Positions 1 to 6,360 of a stretch of 6,542 bases of DNA are shown in pieces (position 1 is the stretch's first letter; each line of letters begins with the position of its first letter). Position numbers and translations under genes: made by a program. The notes beneath the pieces are model-generated. The model was given only the letters and a program-made list of their open reading frames with translations, was not told where the DNA came from and did not search any database. Source of the DNA: an uncultured Eubacteriales bacterium (GTDB lineage Bacteria > Bacillota_A > Clostridia > Peptostreptococcales > Anaerovoracaceae). The stretch is from contig CADATR010000099.1 of NCBI GenBank assembly GCA_902790885.1, positions 1 through 6,542 of the forward strand, in the 5' to 3' direction.

Positions 1-526
1 GAAATGTGCATCCTCTGGAGTGATACTTTTCTCCTCGTTTTGGAAAGATGAACACAGCCTCTGCATCTTCATCGGCAAATTCCTCAGCAGTCATGCTGTT
101 CTCATCGCGCTCACGTCCTACATACGCCCTTGTTGCCAGCGCGAGGTCATAATCCGCCTCGGCCCTGATCCCCAGCGGATTGTTCGTCTTAAGTCTCAGC
201 CTGAATCCTACTGTGAGGAGCTCATCCATTCCCCATCTGCTGCATCTTAAGCCAGCATCTGTAAGCTTTGCCGAATGCACCTGCGAGTGGCTGCTTTCGA
301 TCACCTTGCGTATCCTGTATGGCAGCGCGACAGATGTATCAGCCATGGCGGCCTCCGCAGCTCCCCGCCTCAGCTCACTTGCTGCTATAAAGCTGCAGTC
401 CTCGATGCACGCGTACATCAGGATCACAGAGCTCATCACTATCACGGCAATGATAAATACCGGCAGCGCTATGGCAGCCTCAACGATTCCGCTTCCTTTT
501 TTATTTATACGCATCTTCGAATTCAT
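1..526 (-). CDS. TadE-like minor pseudopilin, 3' end cut off by the window edge
   Basis: This reading frame starts at ATG 524-526 and stays open for 175 codons to the left edge, so the C-terminus is missing. Residues 1-10 are basic, followed by Gly11, then SGIVEAAIALPVFIIAV. This is the TadE-type pattern, with Glu at +5 after the putative prepilin peptidase site and one membrane helix (about 17-38). The rest (39-175) would be extracytoplasmic and contains several cysteines. The last visible residues, 158-175, form a short hydrophobic strand, a turn and then YHSRGC (168-173), resembling a small Cys/His motif I recall from other clostridial TadE-like proteins. The gene overlaps the preceding gene by 26 bases. 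An in-frame ATG at 512-514 is an alternative start; neither has a good Shine-Dalgarno, which favours translational coupling. Role as a minor or tip pilin is inferred from family and context. Confidence 0.85.
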   Translation of the reverse strand, partial: MNSKMRINKKGSGIVEAAIALPVFIIAVIVMSSVILMYACIEDCSFIAASELRRGAAEAAMADTSVALPYRIRKVIESSHSQVHSAKLTDAGLRCSRWGMDELLTVGFRLRLKTNNPLGIRAEADYDLALATRAYVGRERDENSMTAEEFADEDAEAVFIFPKRGEKYHSRGCTF

Positions 527-1820
527 GGCTTTTACCGTTTGCCTCAATGGTGAACCTTATGCCCGTGTAGTATTCCATCATGTTGAAATCCGCGTAATAC
601 CTGTACTTCATGTTTATCTGTATGAGATCCATTATCCTGAGTATGCGGACACTGTCTTTCAGTGAGGCTATCATTATCAGGAGATATTCATCATAATTGA
701 GGCCGTCACTGAACTGTGTCACCGTTTTTATTCTTCCTGAGAGCTCAGCTATCTCGCCGCTCTTTTCCTCAAGCTGTTCCTTTGCCTCCTCATCTATCCT
801 GTCCTTTACCTTTTCGGTTCCCAGTACAGCCGATATATCCGTCTTCCACTGCTCCGGTGACTTGAGAACGGGCACACGCCTGTCGTGATACAGATCTTCA
901 AGGTCTTCCTCAGTCTCGAGGGCAGCCCAGGCTTCTGCTATGACTGCCTGCGTGGCTGCCCCGAGAGGACCGGGTGTGATCGTTTCAGCCAGGGTTACTA
1001 TGAGCTCCACCTTTGCCGGATCCTTGTATATGGCCGCCAGGTTGAGTACGTTTCTTGCGATGAAAAGCCTTCTCCTCACCGCTCTGTAGTTTTCATCATC
1101 GTCCGTGCTGCCGCGTATCAGGTATTCCCATTCGTTTACCAATAAATGGTCTTTGTCATCTGCTTTCGTAACATGATTGTCAAAGCACTTTTCAATGAGC
1201 ATCACCTCAGCCCCGGCTCCTGCAAGCCTGCCATAGGCGCCGCTGCCGTCTCTGACTGACTTAGCCCTTTCCGCGAGTTCTTCGCCCGACACGCTGCCGC
1301 CCGTTCCGTGTGACGGCAGCGTATCTATAACGACAGGATTGTTTATGACCCGTCCCTCTTCATCGAATCCCTCGCCGGTATCGAGGCCGCGGTATGTTCT
1401 TCCGGTGCCGTTTATGATCTCTGAAGCTGCGCTGCCGGCAAAGCCGAGCCTGAGAGCTTCCCTGAAATTCGCCGGATCACCGAGTTCATACCCTGTAAGG
1501 TCAGCGTTGGCGCCCTTTATGCGCGCTCCCAGCCTTCCTCTGGCGGAATAGTCAAGATAAGCGCCCAGCTTTCGACTCACTTCGTCATCATTTCCGAAGT
1601 ACGCCATTATGGAGTAGTCGTCGAGCAGATGTACGTCGTATTCCGACAGTATGGCTTTGGTCCACAGTCTCCCGAATATCTCACATTCGCTGCTCATCAC
1701 CAGCCGCCTTGATACGCCTATGGCTCCCGCGATGCAAAGTGCGAACCCGGTGAATACTATCGCCAGCATCACCAGGGACGAGCCTCTCTTATTGATTACC
1801 GATTCAATCAAGTGCTTCAC
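501..1820 (-). CDS. DUF5702-like protein with pilin-type N-terminus, Tad pilus accessory subunit
   Basis: This 439-residue protein begins at a GTG codon (1818-1820), preceded by a GGTGAG-like ribosome binding site, and overlaps the tadE stop region by 17 bases. Residues 1-12 are basic and Gly13 is followed by one hydrophobic segment (about 15-36), like a class III prepilin. Position +5 is Met rather than Glu. The remainder is a large, mostly polar domain: an LSEYDVHLLDDYSIMAYFG block (58-76), a WEYLIRG segment (231-237) followed by Arg/Asn-rich helices, a likely coiled coil (about 338-366), then NYDEYLLIMIA (375-385) and RIMDLIQINMKY (395-406). These blocks resemble the DUF5702 family, which I know from clostridial Tad loci. 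Function is not established. Anchorage by the N-terminal helix with an external domain acting as a tip or adhesive subunit is inference; a TadG-like role is an alternative name for the same idea. Confidence 0.85.
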   Translation of the reverse strand: MKHLIESVINKRGSSLVMLAIVFTGFALCIAGAIGVSRRLVMSSECEIFGRLWTKAILSEYDVHLLDDYSIMAYFGNDDEVSRKLGAYLDYSARGRLGARIKGANADLTGYELGDPANFREALRLGFAGSAASEIINGTGRTYRGLDTGEGFDEEGRVINNPVVIDTLPSHGTGGSVSGEELAERAKSVRDGSGAYGRLAGAGAEVMLIEKCFDNHVTKADDKDHLLVNEWEYLIRGSTDDDENYRAVRRRLFIARNVLNLAAIYKDPAKVELIVTLAETITPGPLGAATQAVIAEAWAALETEEDLEDLYHDRRVPVLKSPEQWKTDISAVLGTEKVKDRIDEEAKEQLEEKSGEIAELSGRIKTVTQFSDGLNYDEYLLIMIASLKDSVRILRIMDLIQINMKYRYYADFNMMEYYTGIRFTIEANGKSHEFEDAYK

Positions 1821-2136
1821 CGCTTCTCACCAGAAAATCCTCATTAATCAGATATGCCTTTACACCGATTCTTTTGCTCACATTCCTTCTGAGCACTCCG
1901 CCCTTCAGCAGTGTCACCTCTTCGGCGGTCTCATATGTACGCATCATGACGCCCTTATAGGCATCCTGTGCCTCGAGAGCCTCTCTGTGCGCCTTTATCC
2001 CTGTTGTAAGGATGTCCAGGTAAAACACGAACATCCTTACCAGAAGCATGGCTGTAATGATTATCAGCGGCAGGGATATCGCCGCCTCCACCATCTGCGA
2101 ACCTCTTTTGCTTCTCAGCCGGAGTATCACTTTCAT
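1804..2136 (-). CDS. tadE: TadE-like pseudopilin
   Basis: This 110-residue protein has a basic N-terminus ending in Lys-Arg-Gly12, then SQMVEAAISLPLIIITAML. Glu17 is at +5 of the predicted prepilin peptidase site, and the hydrophobic helix spans about 18-41. This is the canonical TadE-family N-terminus. The remaining 70 residues have no motif I recognise. In known Tad systems TadE/TadF are processed by TadV and needed for pilus biogenesis as minor pseudopilins. Its ATG lies two bases after the stop of the Flp1-like pilin gene and no clear Shine-Dalgarno precedes it, so translation is probably coupled. Its end overlaps the next gene by 17 bases. The protein is short for a TadE-like protein but looks intact. 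Confidence 0.88.
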   Translation of the reverse strand: MKVILRLRSKRGSQMVEAAISLPLIIITAMLLVRMFVFYLDILTTGIKAHREALEAQDAYKGVMMRTYETAEEVTLLKGGVLRRNVSKRIGVKAYLINEDFLVRSGEALD

Positions 2137-2138
2137 TG

Positions 2139-2312
2139 TCAGAAGTTTGCCGCGTCGAGATTTCCGAAAATGCGGTTCACGAATTCGACTACAGAAGACT
2201 TGAAGATGATACCGGCAGCCACGGCTATGGCAATTAATATTGCGACCTGGACCATCTCCATTCCCTTCTTGTTGCCGAGCAGCATGGCTATCCTGTATTT
2301 TATCCTTCTCAT
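2139..2312 (-). CDS. Flp1-like major pilin subunit (type IVb pilin)
   Basis: This is a 57-residue protein: a basic leader of 17 residues ending in Asn-Lys-Lys-Gly17, then MEMVQVAILIAIAVAAGIIF (18-37) as the single hydrophobic helix, and a short tail with VVEFVNRIFGNL. Size, layout and the FVNRIF ending match the Flp1-like pilins of Gram-positive Tad loci, and the position between tadC and tadE fits the fibre subunit. The start is set by ATG 2310-2312, which has an AGGAG ribosome binding site nine bases upstream. The frame is open as far as 2459, but that extension lies inside tadC and has no pilin character. Position +5 after the predicted cleavage site is Gln22 instead of the usual Glu; a Glu sits at +2. 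It is the only gene in the operon with a short spacer and a strong site of its own, apart from the first gene and tadB/tadC. Confidence 0.85.
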   Translation of the reverse strand: MRRIKYRIAMLLGNKKGMEMVQVAILIAIAVAAGIIFKSSVVEFVNRIFGNLDAANF

Positions 2313-2321
2313 TGTTCCTTT

Positions 2322-2330
2322 CTCCTTTCC
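2322..2330 (-). promoter_or_regulatory. Ribosome binding site of the Flp1-like pilin gene
   Basis: On the minus strand this reads GGAAAGGAG, nine bases before ATG 2312. It begins at the last base of the tadC stop codon (TAG, 2330-2332). It decides the pilin start in favour of 2312 over upstream in-frame codons and would give the pilin strong independent initiation, as expected for the most abundant subunit. Confidence 0.8.
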
Positions 2331-3316
2331 TATATGTTCAACAGCGCGGGCGCCATTGTAATGACTATAAGTACTATCAGCAGAAGCCCAAGCGGATACG
2401 ACATCTTCGTATCTATGGATTTGCCGTACTCCCTGGCCACTGTCTTTCTCTCGTCCCACAGATACCGGCTCTCACGTTCAAGGCTCTCGACAACATCGCT
2501 GCCTCTTTTTTCGTTTTCGTTCAGTATCGCTGCTATCCTTATCATCTCTTTCACATCGTGTTTTACGGCGTATTCGTTTATCACCTGAGCGGTGCTCACG
2601 CGGTGGCCGTCCGTGGCTTCCCGGAGCTCTGTCAGGTCTGTTTCGAAGGGACTGCATGTTCTGTTTGCCTCGTAACCGGCACATATAGTATCGAAAGCAT
2701 CGCTGAGTATGAGGCCGGCATTGATCATCAGATATAGCTGATTGCAGAATCTCGGAAGGCCTCTCATGATAGACCTGCGCTTTTCCGCTGATGTCCCGTC
2801 TTCCTTCAGGGAGTTTGCCGCCATAAGCACCACCAGGCTAATATACATTAGAGGAATTATGATGATCACCGGTCCGGGACTCTGTTTTGCAGCAGCCCAC
2901 CTCACAGGTGTGCCGTCCGGCAGTTCTGAAGGCAGTCTTATTTTCTTTTTCCTTGAATACTCGATGCTGCTTATCATGTTGTCTATTGCGGCATCTATCT
3001 CGGCAGCGCGGCTCTCGCCCCTTTCAGCACCTGACCGGCTGCGGCCGTCCGCTCCGGCCTGAAGCGTAAGGGTCACATCACGGGTGATCTTCTCCCCGTC
3101 GTCTTCGACCTCTATGCTGAGATCGTAGCTTTCACTTCTGTTAAGGCTTCTTCTGTTTATGCCTGTGATATTGCCGTCCCCGTCTGAGAGAAGCTTCCCG
3201 CTTTCCTCCGGTCCCTTCACGACGAGAGCGAGTATCAGAAGCGCTGTCACGAGCGTTACGGCGTATATTCCCGACATCAGTTTTCTGTCATTCAAAAGCT
3301 CTTTAAATCTCGACAT
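2330..3316 (-). CDS. tadC: TadC-like inner-membrane platform protein (type II secretion F family)
   Basis: The protein has 328 residues. Membrane segments are visible at about 16-33, 149-167 and 306-326. Between the last two lies a cytoplasmic T2SS-F-type domain (about 183-300), with the helix LPRFCNQLYLMINAGLILSDAF (split here: 187-196 and 197-208) typical of the first half of the domain. The C-terminus has the usual proline-containing final helix (YPLGLLLIVLIVI, MAPALL). TadB and TadC form the platform on which TadA acts. Unusual is the roughly 115-residue polar stretch (34-148) between the first two membrane segments, which by topology would lie outside the cytoplasm. The start ATG 3314-3316 has AGAGG seven bases upstream, inside the end of tadB, and the two genes overlap by 14 bases. 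Confidence 0.9.
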   Translation of the reverse strand: MSRFKELLNDRKLMSGIYAVTLVTALLILALVVKGPEESGKLLSDGDGNITGINRRSLNRSESYDLSIEVEDDGEKITRDVTLTLQAGADGRSRSGAERGESRAAEIDAAIDNMISSIEYSRKKKIRLPSELPDGTPVRWAAAKQSPGPVIIIIPLMYISLVVLMAANSLKEDGTSAEKRRSIMRGLPRFCNQLYLMINAGLILSDAFDTICAGYEANRTCSPFETDLTELREATDGHRVSTAQVINEYAVKHDVKEMIRIAAILNENEKRGSDVVESLERESRYLWDERKTVAREYGKSIDTKMSYPLGLLLIVLIVITMAPALLNI

Positions 3317-4046
3317 TGGTGATCCTCTGTATCATTGCGTATAGCCCTATGTTTGACGCCAGGACGGCGGTCATTATGACACGCCCCGCGGCAGTCTCAT
3401 AAAGCGGCGCTATATAGTCAGGCGCTGTCAGGTTGAGAAACAGTATTATCAGCGCCGGCATAGCGAAAATGACCAGGCCTTCGCCTTCTTTTCTGCGGAC
3501 TATCTCATCTATCTCCCTGTCTATGCTCATCTTCTCCATGATCACCCCTGCCGCCTTTCCCAGCGCACTTATAAGGCTCGCTCCGGTAGTTTTGCAGATC
3601 GAGTATACAGTCACGAAGTCCTTCACATCTTCAAGGCCCGACGCGTCGGCAAGATCGCGCAGCACGCTGACATCATTCTCACCGCCTGTTTCCATTCTCC
3701 CGTAAGCGATGGTCAGATCCCCGGCCAGTATGGACTTTTTACCGTATATGTTCAGAAGCGACGGTATGGACTCTGATATGGCATCTTTCATCGACCGCCC
3801 CGCGCCTATGGCTGTGGAGGCCATGAAGAGGAAATCCTTAAACTCAGTCATATACCTTCTTCTCCGGTTCTTTATGATGCTGTCAGTTACAAAGCCCTTT
3901 ATTTTACCCGCGAACGGTATAATCACAGCCGAGAACAATATGTTTCTGTACATGAGATATGAGATGACAAGCCCCGCGGCAGCAAGGCAGCTGAAAAACA
4001 GTATCTGCTCCTTTCTGCTGAATTCATAAACCGACAGATCTGTCAT
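3303..4046 (-). CDS. tadB: TadB-like inner-membrane platform protein (type II secretion F family)
   Basis: This 247-residue protein has N-terminal membrane segments (about 14-32 and 36-47), a basic KNRRRR stretch (59-64), and a cytoplasmic T2SS-F domain (about 67-188). The domain has the FKDFLFMASTAIGAGRSMKD helix pair (69-88) and a second-half helix around 139-170. Two C-terminal membrane segments follow (about 189-207 and 222-240), separated by the conserved-looking APDYIAPLYET loop. That end is characteristic of TadB. I chose ATG 4044-4046, which overlaps the tadA stop as ATGA and has AGGAG nine bases upstream. An upstream ATG at 4070 would add eight residues but lacks such a site. Role: pilus assembly platform partner of TadC and TadA. 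Confidence 0.92.
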   Translation of the reverse strand: MTDLSVYEFSRKEQILFFSCLAAAGLVISYLMYRNILFSAVIIPFAGKIKGFVTDSIIKNRRRRYMTEFKDFLFMASTAIGAGRSMKDAISESIPSLLNIYGKKSILAGDLTIAYGRMETGGENDVSVLRDLADASGLEDVKDFVTVYSICKTTGASLISALGKAAGVIMEKMSIDREIDEIVRRKEGEGLVIFAMPALIILFLNLTAPDYIAPLYETAAGRVIMTAVLASNIGLYAMIQRITNVEI

Positions 4047-5308
4047 GATCCAATGCTCCTGCCATTGCATCCGGTCAATCTGGAATCATATCCGCTTCTT
4101 ATCAGCCTCTCCCTGTCGCGAAGGCCGCTGCCCGTAGGCTTGAGCTTTCCGTCCTCGCCGACCTTATAAAGATAGTTGAGCTTATAATCGCTTCCGTCAT
4201 AATCAGTCATCTCAGCCACCTCTTCCACATATCGTCTTCCCTTCGCATCGCGCCTCAGGTGCACAAAGATGTCTATGGCATTGGCGATCTGACTGCGCAC
4301 AGAATCGACCGATACCTGAGAGCCTGAAAGATACAAAGTCTCGAGTCTGTTCAGCATTCCTTTTATGGAATTCCCATGCCCCGTCGACATGCTGCCATCG
4401 TGCCCGGTATTCATTGCCTGGATCATATCCACTACCTCCTTTCCTCTTACTTCTCCTACGATGATCCGGTCCGGCCTCATCCTCAGGCTCGTTCGTATGA
4501 GCTGAGTCATGTTCACCTCGCCCTTGCCGATCGAGTTGGCCGCACGGCATTCCATCTGCACCTTGTTTTCTATGTGGCTTATCACAAGTTCGGCGGAGTC
4601 CTCTATGGTTATCACCCTCTCAGAAGGCCCTATATACGCTGTCAGAGCGTTCAGAAAGGTAGTCTTGCCCGAAGATGTGCCTCCGCTTATAAATACGTTG
4701 TAACCGCTTCTGACGAGTGCCGCGAGGTCTTCGGCGCACTCCCGGGAGAGGCTGGCGCATCCCACGAGTTCATCCATCTCTATCTCCTTTTCACGGAACT
4801 TGCGTATAGTAAGTATGGGACCGTTAAGCGCTACGTTTCTGAGAACGCCGTTGACCCTGAAGCCGCTCGGGAGCCTTGCGTCAACGATGGGATTCGCTTC
4901 ATTTATCTCTCTGTGCACATCTGAGGCGAACATCCTTATCATTTCCTCAAGCTCTTCGCATGAGGTGAATGCGTCATCTACCCTTACAAGAGCCTTTTCT
5001 CTTTCGACGTAGATCCTGTCTGGACCGTTCACCATTATCTCGTTTATAAGCGGATCTTCGAAAAGCTCTGTCAGTATCCCGTACCTTCCGCTCAGTCTCC
5101 TCCTGAGACTGTCTATGATCATCACTGTTTCATGCGAATCAGTCCTGAGAGATATTTCCGACCCGAAGAACTCATCCTCACATTTTGTGAGAATCTCTTC
5201 GGCTGGCGGAGGCTCACCGTTTTCTGTGATCCATTTCCTTACTCTTCGTACAATCCTGTCTATCTCACTTCCGTATTTCTTTACTGTCTGAGCTCTTGTC
5301 GCTTTCAT
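4043..5308 (-). CDS. tadA: TadA/CpaF-family secretion ATPase
   Basis: This is a 421-residue hexameric-type secretion ATPase that would power Tad pilus assembly at the cytoplasmic face. Visible motifs are an N-terminal domain with the PLINEIMVNGPD signature (86-97), the RLPSGFRVN strand (145-153), Walker A GGTSSGKT (209-216, Lys215), the Asp-box region TIEDSAEL (234-241), RMRPDRIIVGEVRG with Walker B Glu286 (277-289), and the His-box NTGHDGSMSTGH (300-311). All catalytic motifs look intact and the order is that of CpaF/TadA rather than PilB or PilT. ATG 5306-5308 is preceded by GGGAAAGG at five bases and overlaps the tadZ-like gene by 44 bases, long for a coupled pair. The start could be shorter, but the N-terminal helix from residue 1 looks coding. 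The C-terminal tail (about 395-421) is polar and not part of the core. Confidence 0.96.
   Translation of the reverse strand: MKATRAQTVKKYGSEIDRIVRRVRKWITENGEPPPAEEILTKCEDEFFGSEISLRTDSHETVMIIDSLRRRLSGRYGILTELFEDPLINEIMVNGPDRIYVEREKALVRVDDAFTSCEELEEMIRMFASDVHREINEANPIVDARLPSGFRVNGVLRNVALNGPILTIRKFREKEIEMDELVGCASLSRECAEDLAALVRSGYNVFISGGTSSGKTTFLNALTAYIGPSERVITIEDSAELVISHIENKVQMECRAANSIGKGEVNMTQLIRTSLRMRPDRIIVGEVRGKEVVDMIQAMNTGHDGSMSTGHGNSIKGMLNRLETLYLSGSQVSVDSVRSQIANAIDIFVHLRRDAKGRRYVEEVAEMTDYDGSDYKLNYLYKVGEDGKLKPTGSGLRDRERLIRSGYDSRLTGCNGRSIGS
4056..4060 (-). promoter_or_regulatory. Ribosome binding site of tadB
   Basis: AGGAG on the minus strand lies nine bases before ATG 4046, inside the last codons of tadA. 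With the ATGA stop/start overlap it supports the shorter TadB start over ATG 4070. Confidence 0.75.
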
Positions 5309-6209
5309 TGATGCCTTTCCCGAATATCTGCCTTAGACACTCATCCATGGCAAGCACATCTTCCGTGCCGCCTGTGAGTTTTACCCTTATAAGTTTTTTC
5401 ATAGCCTCATCACCGAGCATCTCTTCGATACCGGTCTTTCTTCTTCCTCTCTCAAATAAAACGATCTTTTCAGATGTTTTCATGACGGCAATATTCTCCT
5501 CGCGGAAGCAGCTTGCCGCATCAGCGATTATCGTGTCGTATTTTCCCGAAAGACCGGATATGAGCATGCGGAGCTCTTCCTCGTCAAGATAAGCGACAGG
5601 GTTCCGCCCCTTACTTAGAAGCAGTGATGACAGGCCATAACTGTTAGAGTAAGCGACTCCTTCAAGCCCCTGATCCCTGCCGCAGCGTATAGAATAAAGC
5701 AGTCTGGAGAGACTGTTGCCCGGCAGCATATCATCTATTCCATAATCGTTGATATATGATAGCGGAAGCAAAAGAGTGCTGCCTCCAGCCCTGTATAGGA
5801 TCTGCCCCGCGAGAGACCTGCAGAGCGCTGATGAATAGGAATCCGACTCGCTGCAGATACATATAAGCCTTGAACTGTGATCGATGCCCGGCCCGATGCC
5901 GCGCCAGCGGTTATAAAGCAGCGAAAGCTCAGATATCATCTCGTGGATGCTACAGAATTTGAAGATGCAGCTGCAGTCATCTCTTTTATCAGCGTGTGAG
6001 GATACAATAAAGAGAGTACGGGGTCTGAGTGCCGCAAGCACCTTGTTTTGAAGCTCTGCGGGAGATACATCAGTGAGGATGACGCTTCCGGAAGCGTCCT
6101 TTATGTTGTCCCCGATTATGTTTACGAATACATCATTATCGTACGAAGACAGTTTTTGCACCAGCGCATCTCTGTATTCAGTATCTCTGATCATTATCCC
6201 GACTCTCAT
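5265..6209 (-). CDS. TadZ/CpaE-like protein with degenerate ATPase site
   Basis: This 314-residue protein is the first gene of the operon. Residues 1-100 look like an atypical response-regulator-like domain of alternating strands and helices (MRVGIMI, VILTDV, TLFIVS). From about 112 a MinD/ParA-like fold seems to begin: strand RLICIC (114-119), a helix, and later YDTIIADAA (224-232), which sits where the Walker B-type strand belongs. The P-loop position reads SESDSYSSALC (120-130), with no glycine-rich stretch and no lysine, so ATP binding by the usual deviant Walker A is unlikely. TadZ/CpaE proteins localise the pilus machine and several are known to be divergent. Assignment rests on fold-like patterns and on the position before tadA. 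The start is secure: ATG 6207-6209 has AGGAGG five bases upstream. The last 15 codons overlap tadA. Confidence 0.78.
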   Translation of the reverse strand: MRVGIMIRDTEYRDALVQKLSSYDNDVFVNIIGDNIKDASGSVILTDVSPAELQNKVLAALRPRTLFIVSSHADKRDDCSCIFKFCSIHEMISELSLLYNRWRGIGPGIDHSSRLICICSESDSYSSALCRSLAGQILYRAGGSTLLLPLSYINDYGIDDMLPGNSLSRLLYSIRCGRDQGLEGVAYSNSYGLSSLLLSKGRNPVAYLDEEELRMLISGLSGKYDTIIADAASCFREENIAVMKTSEKIVLFERGRRKTGIEEMLGDEAMKKLIRVKLTGGTEDVLAMDECLRQIFGKGINESDKSSDSKEIRK

Positions 6210-6319
6210 AGTGCCCTCCTGTGCCCATAACTATACGTGAAGAGTATCCGAAAAACTGTACAGATATTGCCGTGGAAAAAATGCCGGAAATCATGCAATT
6301 TTTGTCGGATTCAGGGCAT
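6210..6319 (-). promoter_or_regulatory. Probable promoter region of the Tad operon
   Basis: This non-coding stretch lies between the tRNA terminator and the first operon gene, so the operon promoter is most likely here. The best -10 candidate is TATAGT (6230-6235), but no good -35 lies 16-18 bases upstream and the implied leader is very short, with the ribosome binding site close to the transcript's 5' end. An 8-base palindrome CTGTACAG (6256-6263) would fall over the -35 area and could be an operator or could be chance. The location of the promoter is inferred; the exact element is uncertain. Confidence 0.4.
6215..6220 (-). promoter_or_regulatory. Ribosome binding site of the first operon gene
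   Basis: A perfect AGGAGG on the minus strand lies five bases before ATG 6209. It fixes the start of the tadZ-like gene and shows where the operon's translation begins. Confidence 0.85.
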
Positions 6320-6347
6320 AAAAAAAGATCAGGCAAGCTGCCTGATC
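6320..6347 (-). terminator. Intrinsic terminator after tRNA-Leu
   Basis: A perfect 9-bp stem (GATCAGGCA at 6327-6335 against TGCCTGATC at 6339-6347) with a 3-base loop is followed on the minus strand by seven T residues (6326-6320). It has the T tract in that direction only, so it ends minus-strand transcription from the tRNA gene 13 bases upstream and insulates it from the Tad operon. Confidence 0.93.
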
Positions 6348-6360
6348 CATGTAATAAATA

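Noticed and set aside
180..665. Plus-strand open frame of 161 codons
   Set aside because: It is antisense across the junction of the DUF5702-like gene and the second TadE-like gene, both of which have clear protein features on the minus strand.
1291..1322. 9-bp inverted repeat ACGCTGCCG / CGGCAGCGT inside the DUF5702-like gene
   Set aside because: It lies in a GC-rich stretch where several similar CGCTGCCG words occur (also 1241-1250), so it is likely a by-product of codon use; no T tract follows.
1651..2361. Plus-strand open frame of 236 codons
   Set aside because: It lies antisense to three well-supported genes (DUF5702-like, tadE, Flp1-like pilin) and shows no domain or membrane pattern beyond what the opposite strand imposes.
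2313..2459. Upstream extension of the Flp1-like pilin to 106 residues
   Set aside because: The extra 49 residues lie within the tadC coding region, have no leader character, and ATG 2312 has its own strong ribosome binding site.
4047..4070. Eight-residue longer TadB start at ATG 4070
   Set aside because: No Shine-Dalgarno precedes it, whereas ATG 4046 has AGGAG at nine bases and the typical ATGA overlap with the tadA stop.
4376..4924. Plus-strand open frame of 182 codons
   Set aside because: It is antisense to the conserved motif core of tadA, is rich in His/Tyr/Cys as such shadows often are, and resembles no family I know.
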